A stretch of DNA of 8,514 nt, from assembly GCA_005776735.1 (NCBI GenBank), contig SXOM01000574.1:1-8514 (forward strand), given 5' to 3'. The stretch comes from Pseudomonadota bacterium. GTDB taxonomy: Bacteria; Myxococcota_A; UBA796; SXON01. Below, piece by piece: positions 1 to 4,761 of this stretch. Position 1 is the first letter of the stretch. Every line of letters begins with the position of its first letter. Below the pieces are notes generated by a model. The model did no database searches and had not been told where the DNA came from. It worked only from the letters and a program-made list of their open reading frames with translations. Made by a program: the position numbers and the translations under genes.

Positions 1-84
1 CGCATCGGCGCGGGCCGCGCGCCCGCCCCGGCCCCACGCCGGCCTCCGGCCGGCACGCGCGGTCGCGGCGCGGACCCCGAAGGC
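1..84. other. Left-edge non-coding stretch with GC-rich hairpin
   Basis: No gene can be supported here. All frames are largely open only because the DNA is extremely GC-rich, and the encoded peptides are Arg/Pro/Ala-rich with no recognisable family. The one visible structure is a perfect inverted repeat, GCCGGCC (38-44), loop TCC (45-47), GGCCGGC (48-54). It lies about 30 bp past the stop codon of the minus-strand gene ending at 85. It could stall or end that transcript, but there is no T-run on either side, so it is not a standard intrinsic terminator. Confidence 0.4.
38..54 (-). terminator. Possible weak terminator hairpin without T-tract
   Basis: A 7-bp perfect G/C stem with a 3-nt loop lies downstream of the stop of the cyclase-like gene. 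Stem strength favours RNA folding, but the missing U-tract means intrinsic termination is not demonstrated. In DNA this GC-rich, short GC palindromes also arise by chance. Confidence 0.2.
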
Positions 85-672
85 CTACCCCCGGTAATCG
101 CCGACGACGTGGAACGGAAACCCGGCCTCCGCTTCGCGCTCTTCCGGCGCCCGAAACGCCCCCACGCCGGCCGGGAGCCCGTGCATCGCGGCCAGGAACC
201 CGGCGGTCACGAGGACCTCGCCGCCCTTGGCCACGTCCTCGCCGAGGACGAACGCCCGGTTGACCTCGGCGCCGAAGACGTCCTGGCCGGGGATGAGCAA
301 CATCTCGCCGAAGCCGAGGCCCATGCAGGCGTGCACCGGGTCGTCGTCGGGCGGCAACGCCTGGTGCAGGCGGCGCTGGGCGTCGAGCGCGTCGACCAAG
401 GCGCGGAGCGGCGACTCGTAGACCGCGAAGATCGTGTCGGCGACGCGCTTGACGCGGGTGCCGGCCAGGTCCAGGGCGGCGGCCGCCTGGCGCGCGCGGC
501 CGAGCGCGTAGACGATGCCGTGCTCGTCGGTGCGGCGGACCATCCCCGTGAAGTCGACCACGAGGATCGCCGCGGTGGCGCCGAAGCGGCGGTGGGCCTC
601 GCGGACCGCTTCGGGATCGCTGACCGCGCGGCTGACGAGGGCGTCGAAGTCGAGGTAGGCGAGGTCGGACAT
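85..672 (-). CDS. Class III adenylate/guanylate cyclase-like domain protein
   Basis: This 195-residue protein is essentially one class III nucleotidyl-cyclase homology domain after a helical N-terminus of about 33 residues. Seen: a beta strand ending in VVDFTGMV, with D40 in the place of the first metal-binding Asp. RVKRVADTIFAVY follows, with K75 and D79 in the places of the conserved Lys and second metal Asp. GAEVNRA has N138 in the place of the transition-state Asn. Known for the family: the motif normally continues VNxAARL, with an Arg four residues after the Asn. Here that position is V142, so the transition-state Arg is missing. There is no visible sensor, HAMP or membrane segment. The protein may be a weak or inactive cyclase, or a nucleotide-sensing or partner subunit. 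The ATG at 672 is the likely start because the whole domain follows it and it faces a symmetric A/T island at 682-688. No good Shine-Dalgarno is seen. It is divergent from the aminotransferase gene. Family call is fairly sure; activity is unknown. Confidence 0.75.
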   Translation of the reverse strand: MSDLAYLDFDALVSRAVSDPEAVREAHRRFGATAAILVVDFTGMVRRTDEHGIVYALGRARQAAAALDLAGTRVKRVADTIFAVYESPLRALVDALDAQRRLHQALPPDDDPVHACMGLGFGEMLLIPGQDVFGAEVNRAFVLGEDVAKGGEVLVTAGFLAAMHGLPAGVGAFRAPEEREAEAGFPFHVVGDYRG

Positions 673-681
673 CCGGCCAAC

Positions 682-688
682 CTAATAC
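682..688. promoter_or_regulatory. Candidate bidirectional -10 element between divergent genes
   Basis: The 25-bp gap between start codons 672 (-) and 698 (+) contains one A/T island, CTAATAC. On the plus strand TAATAC (683-688) ends 9 nt before the ATG at 698. On the minus strand TATTAG (687-682) ends 9 nt before the ATG at 672. Near-symmetric -10 elements are known to fire in both directions. With 9 nt to each ATG, both transcripts would be leaderless or nearly so. No convincing -35 box is seen on either side. This is inferred from position and composition only. Confidence 0.4.
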
Positions 689-697
689 ACTCGCGCG

Positions 698-1888
698 ATG
701 CGCCCCCGTCTCACCCGCCGCCTCGCCGGCTTCGGCACGACCGTCTTCACCGAGATCACGCGCCTCGCCAACGAAGCGGGCGCGGTCAACCTGGGCCAGG
801 GGTTCCCGGACTTCGACGGGCCGGAGTTCGTGAAGGAGGCCGCGATCGCCGCGATCGCCGCCGGCCACGGTCAGTACGCCCGGATGGCGGGCGTCCCGGC
901 GCTGACCGCGGCGATCTCGGCGAAGGTCGCCCGCGACGGCGGCCTCGCCTACGACGCGGAGACCGAGATCACCGTGACCAGCGGCGCCACCGAGGCGATC
1001 TGGGCCACCCTCGGCGCGCTGTGCGACGTCGGCGACGAGGTCGTCATCTTCGAGCCGTTCTACGACAGCTACCGGGCGGCGATCTGCGCGGCGGGGGCGG
1101 TCCCGAGGGCGGTCACGCTGCGATGGCCGGGCGAGCTCGGCCCGGCCGGATCGGGGTGGAGGTTCGATGCCGACCAGCTCCGGGCGGCGGTGACCGACCG
1201 CACCCGCGTGATCCTGCTGAACACGCCGAACAACCCGACAGGGAAGGTGTACACACGGGAGGAGCTCACGCAAATCGCCGAGCTGGCGGTGAAGTACGAC
1301 CTGATCGTCGTGAGCGACGAGGTGTACGAACACCTCGTCTTTGCAGGCGAGCACGTGTCGATCGCGACGTTGCCGGGCATGCGCGAGCGCACGGTGGTCA
1401 TCTCCTCGCTGGGCAAGACGTTCTCGCTGACCGGCTGGAAGATCGGGTGGACGTGCGCGCCCCCGGAGCTGAGCGCGGCCGTACGCACCGCGCACCAGTT
1501 CATCACGTTTGCCACGGCCACGCCGCTGCAATGGGGCGCAGTGGCGGCGCTCGGGGCCCCGCGGGCGTACTACGACACGTTCCTGGACGAGTACACCGCG
1601 CGGCGCGCCCGCCTCGGCGCGGGGCTCGAGGCCGCCGGCTTCGACGTCGCCTACCCCGATGGCACCTACTTCATCGCGGCCCGGTTCGACGCCCATGCCC
1701 GCGGCGAGGACGACGTCGCGTTCGCGCGCCGGCTGATCCAGGAGGCGGGCGTGGCGGTCATCCCGCCGAGCGTCTTCTACCTGCACCCCGAGCACGGGCG
1801 ACGGTGGGTGCGGGCCGCGTTCTGCAAGCGGGACACCACGCTCGACGCCGCGATCGCGCGGCTCGGGGCCTGGGCGGCGGCGGGTTAG
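698..1888 (+). CDS. PLP-dependent class I/II aminotransferase (kynurenine/methionine-type)
   Basis: This 396-residue fold-type I aminotransferase should move an amino group between an amino acid and a 2-oxo acid in the cytoplasm. Seen: NLGQGFPDFDGP near residues 31-42, typical of the kynurenine aminotransferase / glutamine transaminase K / YbdL-like methionine aminotransferase group. TSGATEA is the cofactor phosphate loop, and NTPNNPTGK spans 175-183 with N179 as the PLP-ring Asn. SDEVYEH carries D207 and Y210. SLGKTFSLTGWKIGW has K240 as the Schiff-base Lys, and RWVRAAFCK has R372 as the substrate-carboxylate Arg. Length matches the family and no key residue is missing. The substrate cannot be fixed from sequence: methionine, glutamine, kynurenine or N-succinyl-diaminopimelate types are all possible. 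There is no Shine-Dalgarno; the start is the first ATG after the A/T island and gives a normal N-terminus. It is followed after 9 bp by the CsgG-like gene, whose function gives no clear link. Confidence 0.93.
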   Translation: MRPRLTRRLAGFGTTVFTEITRLANEAGAVNLGQGFPDFDGPEFVKEAAIAAIAAGHGQYARMAGVPALTAAISAKVARDGGLAYDAETEITVTSGATEAIWATLGALCDVGDEVVIFEPFYDSYRAAICAAGAVPRAVTLRWPGELGPAGSGWRFDADQLRAAVTDRTRVILLNTPNNPTGKVYTREELTQIAELAVKYDLIVVSDEVYEHLVFAGEHVSIATLPGMRERTVVISSLGKTFSLTGWKIGWTCAPPELSAAVRTAHQFITFATATPLQWGAVAALGAPRAYYDTFLDEYTARRARLGAGLEAAGFDVAYPDGTYFIAARFDAHARGEDDVAFARRLIQEAGVAVIPPSVFYLHPEHGRRWVRAAFCKRDTTLDAAIARLGAWAAAG

Positions 1889-1897
1889 GCGGCCGCG

Positions 1898-2905
1898 ATG
1901 TGGTTCGTCTGTTTCTTCGTTCAGTTGGCCTCGGCAGGGCCGCCCACCCTCGCGATCGCCGACCTCCGCAACGACACGGGCGACGCCGCCTACGACGCCG
2001 CGGGCCCCGGCGTCGCTTCGGTCCTGCTCACCCGGTTCGCGCGCACCGGGGCGGTGCAGGTGGTGGAGCGCGCGCAGCTCCAGGCCGTCCTCGGGGAGCT
2101 CTCGCTCTCCAACTCCTCGGCCTTCGACCCCGCGACGGCCGTACAGGCCGGCAAGCTCGTCGGCGCGGAGTACATCGTGCTCGGGAGCATCTTCGCGGTG
2201 CACCTGCCGAACCTGTCGGCGAGCGTCCGCGTGGTGGAGATCGAGACCGGAAAGGTCGTCGCCGCCGAGGAGGTCCACGGCGACGTGGGGCCCCGAGGGG
2301 AGGAGTTCTTCGTGCTCGTCGACGCGCTGTCCGAGCGCATCGTCCGCGCGTTGCCCATTCAACTCTCCGCGAGCGACCGGATCGAGCTGAGCCAGGTCGA
2401 CATCCGCGAGCTCGACGCCCTCCTCAAGTACGGCCGCCGGATCGACCTTCCCCCGGACCAACGCCCCAAGGCGCTGTGGCGGGACAAGACCCACGACATG
2501 GCCGCCGGGGCCGAGCGCGACCAATGGCGGGTCTACAACAACGAAGGCGTCGCCTACACCGCGACCGCGTTCGCGAAGGCCATCGGCGACGACGAGGTGC
2601 TGGCGCAGATCGAGGGCGAGCGTGACTCGGCTTCGTCCGCCGCGTCCTCCCACCTGTCCATCGGTCTTGGCCTCACCGCCGGCGGCCTGGCCATCGGCCT
2701 GGCCGGCCTCGCGGTGCCGGAGCTCAGCCGGGAGGCCAAGCTCGGCACGCTCGTGGGCGGCGGCCTGGTCAGCGTGGTCGGCGTCACGTGGATGCTCGGC
2801 GGCGCCCGCCGTCCGAGCCCCGCGCAGCTCGAGGCGCCGGGCCGCTACTGGACGCCCGAGGAGGCCGACGAGGCCATCCGTGAATACAACGCCGGCTTGG
2901 AGTGA
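1898..2905 (+). CDS. Exported CsgG/TolB-fold protein with two C-terminal hydrophobic helices
   Basis: This is a 335-residue exported protein. Residues 1-13 are hydrophobic and end ASA before G14, resembling a signal peptide, although the n-region lacks a Lys or Arg. Residues 17 to about 140 have the pattern of the CsgG/LpoB/TolB-N-like fold: a strand and loop LAIADLRNDTGD, the motif VVERAQL at 55-61, then GAEYIVLGSI at 89-98 and an EIETGKVV hairpin. Such proteins act at the cell envelope, for example as curli-secretion pores, penicillin-binding-protein activators or flagellar-associated lipoproteins. Unlike CsgG, there is no lipobox Cys at a cleavage site. Near the C-terminus are two glycine-rich hydrophobic segments (about 253-273 and 282-302), suggesting a helical hairpin in the membrane rather than a beta-barrel pore. 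The start is bounded: an in-frame TAG (1886-1888, the stop of the aminotransferase gene) precedes it and 1898 is the first ATG after it. It sits 4 bp before the collagen-like gene. Fold family is likely; the exact role is unknown. Confidence 0.72.
   Translation: MWFVCFFVQLASAGPPTLAIADLRNDTGDAAYDAAGPGVASVLLTRFARTGAVQVVERAQLQAVLGELSLSNSSAFDPATAVQAGKLVGAEYIVLGSIFAVHLPNLSASVRVVEIETGKVVAAEEVHGDVGPRGEEFFVLVDALSERIVRALPIQLSASDRIELSQVDIRELDALLKYGRRIDLPPDQRPKALWRDKTHDMAAGAERDQWRVYNNEGVAYTATAFAKAIGDDEVLAQIEGERDSASSAASSHLSIGLGLTAGGLAIGLAGLAVPELSREAKLGTLVGGGLVSVVGVTWMLGGARRPSPAQLEAPGRYWTPEEADEAIREYNAGLE
2899..2902 (+). promoter_or_regulatory. Shine-Dalgarno fixing a GTG start at 2910
   Basis: GGAG, followed at once by TGAGG, overlaps the stop codon of the CsgG-like gene (2903-2905) and sits 7 nt before GTG 2910. 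That spacing, and the signal peptide read from this GTG, choose it over the far-upstream in-frame ATG at 2622, which would overlap the previous gene by over 280 bp. The arrangement suggests translational coupling. It is the clearest Shine-Dalgarno in the window. Confidence 0.65.
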
Positions 2906-2909
2906 GGCG

Positions 2910-4745
2910 GTGCTCCTCCTCCTGCTCGCCGCGAACCTCCCGGCGCTCGCCGCCCCCCCCACCGCCGCGTCGCTCGCCGCGACCGACGGCCCGGTCGGCG
3001 CCGCCCTCGCCCGGTATCTTGCCGAGCCGGGCGCAGACCCGCGCGTCTGCGACCGTTCCGGCGCGGGACCGTCCATTCCGGGCATCGACGAGGCGGGGGT
3101 TCGTGCGGTGCTCGCCGCCGCGAAGACCGGGAAGATCCCGGCGCCCACCGCCGAGGCGTGCCTGGGTGCGCTCCTCCGCGACCCGCGCGCCGCCTACCTC
3201 ACCGGCAACGAGCTGGTGTTGGTACTGGCCGAGGCCGCCGCGCGCGGGGGCGACGGCGCAGACACGCTGCTCGGCGTGCTCGCCGACCGCCCCGCCGATT
3301 GCCGGCTCGATCGCGACATCGTCAAGCGAACCCTCGCACGCGTCGACACGAAGCTGGCCCGGGCCAGCCTCGAAGCCGGCGAAAAGGCGCGGCTGCTCCG
3401 CCTGCACCGCGCGATCGAGCTCGAGGCCGGGCTGATCGACGGCGCGGCCGCCACCGAGGCGAGGATCACCGCCGAGGACAAGGTCGGCCGACTCGCCGCG
3501 ATGGCCGCCCGCCTCCCCGAAGCCGGCCTGCGCGAGGTCGCGTCGCTTCGGCTCCGTGACCTGCGCATCGCGGCGTCCCCGTTCGCGGTGGTCCGCGACG
3601 CGCCCGACGCGGTTCGCCGTGCGCTCGACGAGGGCGGCGTCTACGCCGTGGACGTGGCGCGGCATCCGGTTTCTGCGGCGCGGTGGGTGCCCGGCCCGCA
3701 GGATCCGTCGATCGTCCGGCTCGTGCAGGCCGCCGAGACCGGTCGCAGCCACCTGCTCGCGGTGCTCCCCGATCGGACCGTGCGCACCGAGGCCAGCGTC
3801 CCGCTCCGTCCTGCGCTGGCGGTCGAGCTCGAGGGCGTGGAAGGCCCGCTCGCCCTGTGTGGCGAGGGCGACCGGTGGGACCCGACCCCGTGTGTGGCGC
3901 CCTCGGTGCTCGCGCTCGACCATCCCGGTGCGCAGCTCGACGGGGACAAGCTCCGGCTGCGGAACGACCTCGTCGTGGACGACGTGGTGCTGCTCGGCCG
4001 CGATGGCGAACGGTTCCTGCCCCGGCTCATGGTGGGCGGGGTGGCGGCGACCGGCCTCGACCTGGTGCTCCACTTCGACCCGGTCGCGCCGTTGGTGCTC
4101 TCGGGCACCGGCCCCTCCCGGCCGGGCCCCGACCTTCGGGTCGACCTCGTCGAGATCGGCAACGGCCGGCTCTTCTTCGGCGTCCAGGTCCTCGAGACCT
4201 CCACCCGGTACGCGGTGGTGACCGCTCGCCATGACGAAGGTTTCCAGGTGGTGAGCCGCGGGGTCCGCGGCCAGGACGGGCAGCCGGGCCACGCCGGCGC
4301 CCGCGGCACCGACGGGTCGCGCGGTGCGTACGGGAGCTGCCCCTCGGGGAACGGGGGCAACGGGGGCAACGGCGGCCCCGGGGGAGCCGGGACCAACGGC
4401 TCGCCGGGCGGAGACGGGGGGAACGGCGGGAACATCACGGTCGTGCTCGACTGCGAGAGCTGCGAAGCGCTGCGTCCGATCGCGCTGCGCCGCGTGGCGA
4501 GCCAGGGGGGCGCCGCGGGGAAGGGGGGCGCCGGTGGGAAGGGAGGCGCCGGCGGCAAGGGGGGCTCGGGGGGAAACGCGGCTTCCTGCTCCACCTACGA
4601 TGCGTCGTCCAAGAGCTACCGGAGCTCGTACGGCACCTCCGGCATGTCGGGCACCGACGGCGCCGCCGGCGCGAGCGGGAGCAGCGGCGCCGATGGCCGC
4701 CCGGGCACCGACGGGTCGGTGTCGGTGCGCCTCCGGGGCGACTGA
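2910..4745 (+). CDS. Secreted protein with C-terminal collagen-like and glycine-rich repeats
   Basis: This 611-residue protein is read from a GTG start. Residues 1-14 (five Leu, then AANLPALA) form a signal peptide with probable cleavage after A14, although the usual basic n-region is absent. Residues of about 30-230 look mainly helical, with repeated Ala/Leu/Arg helices. Residues of about 230-450 look beta-rich. From G451 the chain becomes repetitive: eight G-X-Y triplets (GVR to GAY), a Cys-containing break (GSCPSG), then GNG/GGN-type triplets to N508. A non-repeat insert at 509-531 holds LDCESCEAL. A Gly/Lys tract of GGA and GGK units follows (533-556), then a Ser/Tyr-rich linker with one Cys, and ten more triplets (575-604, GTS to GSV) before the short tail. 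The Cys residues could form disulfides after export. I do not recognise the N-terminal part. A surface or extracellular fibrous role is inferred, probably linked to the CsgG-like protein encoded 4 bp upstream. The gene converges on sucA with a 16-bp gap. Confidence 0.78.
   Translation: MLLLLLAANLPALAAPPTAASLAATDGPVGAALARYLAEPGADPRVCDRSGAGPSIPGIDEAGVRAVLAAAKTGKIPAPTAEACLGALLRDPRAAYLTGNELVLVLAEAAARGGDGADTLLGVLADRPADCRLDRDIVKRTLARVDTKLARASLEAGEKARLLRLHRAIELEAGLIDGAAATEARITAEDKVGRLAAMAARLPEAGLREVASLRLRDLRIAASPFAVVRDAPDAVRRALDEGGVYAVDVARHPVSAARWVPGPQDPSIVRLVQAAETGRSHLLAVLPDRTVRTEASVPLRPALAVELEGVEGPLALCGEGDRWDPTPCVAPSVLALDHPGAQLDGDKLRLRNDLVVDDVVLLGRDGERFLPRLMVGGVAATGLDLVLHFDPVAPLVLSGTGPSRPGPDLRVDLVEIGNGRLFFGVQVLETSTRYAVVTARHDEGFQVVSRGVRGQDGQPGHAGARGTDGSRGAYGSCPSGNGGNGGNGGPGGAGTNGSPGGDGGNGGNITVVLDCESCEALRPIALRRVASQGGAAGKGGAGGKGGAGGKGGSGGNAASCSTYDASSKSYRSSYGTSGMSGTDGAAGASGSSGADGRPGTDGSVSVRLRGD
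4260..4433 (+). repeat. Collagen-like G-X-Y repeat block 1 (residues 451-508)
   Basis: This part of the secreted protein gene encodes consecutive Gly-X-Y triplets (GVR, GQD, GQP, GHA, GAR, GTD, GSR, GAY), a five-residue interruption with Cys, then GNG, GNG, GNG, GPG, GAG and similar. At DNA level a 9-bp unit, GGGGGCAAC, repeats at 4353-4370. Few Pro occupy the X and Y positions, so a stable collagen triple helix is uncertain; the GGN-rich half could instead form polyglycine-II-type packing. Confidence 0.8.
4505..4543 (+). other. G-quadruplex-capable tract inside the repeat region
   Basis: The coding strand has G-runs at 4505-4510, 4517-4520, 4523-4528, 4536-4538 and 4541-4543, with loops of 6, 2, 7 and 2 nt. 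This meets the usual G3+/N1-7 pattern. Two further six-G runs lie at 4559-4564 and 4568-4573. It arises from Gly codons written GGG and may be a by-product of codon choice. Confidence 0.5.
4506..4577 (+). repeat. Gly/Lys-rich repeat block (residues 533-556)
   Basis: Tandem six-residue units of the kind GGAGGK (18 bp each, imperfect) occur about three times, ending GGSGGN. Lysine recurs every six residues (K538, K544, K550), giving a regularly spaced positive charge that differs from the other two repeat blocks. The coding strand is strongly G-run rich. Confidence 0.75.
4632..4721 (+). repeat. Collagen-like G-X-Y repeat block 2 (residues 575-604)
   Basis: Ten uninterrupted triplets are read: GTS, GMS, GTD, GAA, GAS, GSS, GAD, GRP, GTD, GSV. 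They are Ser/Thr/Asp-rich and nearly Pro-free, unlike animal collagen but like many bacterial collagen-like tails. The block ends seven residues before the stop codon. Confidence 0.8.
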
Positions 4746-4761
4746 CCCCGCGCCCCGCTCC

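Noticed and set aside
109..2625. 838-codon open frame on + crossing three genes
   Set aside because: It runs antisense to the cyclase-like gene and out of frame through the aminotransferase and CsgG-like genes; its product is Arg/Gly/Pro-rich with no domain. It is a stop-poor shadow of GC-rich coding DNA.
2622..2909. Upstream ATG extension of the collagen-like gene
   Set aside because: It would overlap the CsgG-like gene by over 280 bp with an Arg/Pro/Ser-rich peptide. The GTG at 2910 with GGAG and a signal peptide is far better.
4260..4721. CRISPR or other spaced-repeat array
   Set aside because: The repeats are short, imperfect, contiguous and in frame, reflecting Gly-X-Y coding rather than repeat-spacer structure.
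4746..4761. Possible terminator between the collagen-like gene and sucA
   Set aside because: The 16-bp gap is C-rich with no inverted repeat and no T-run.
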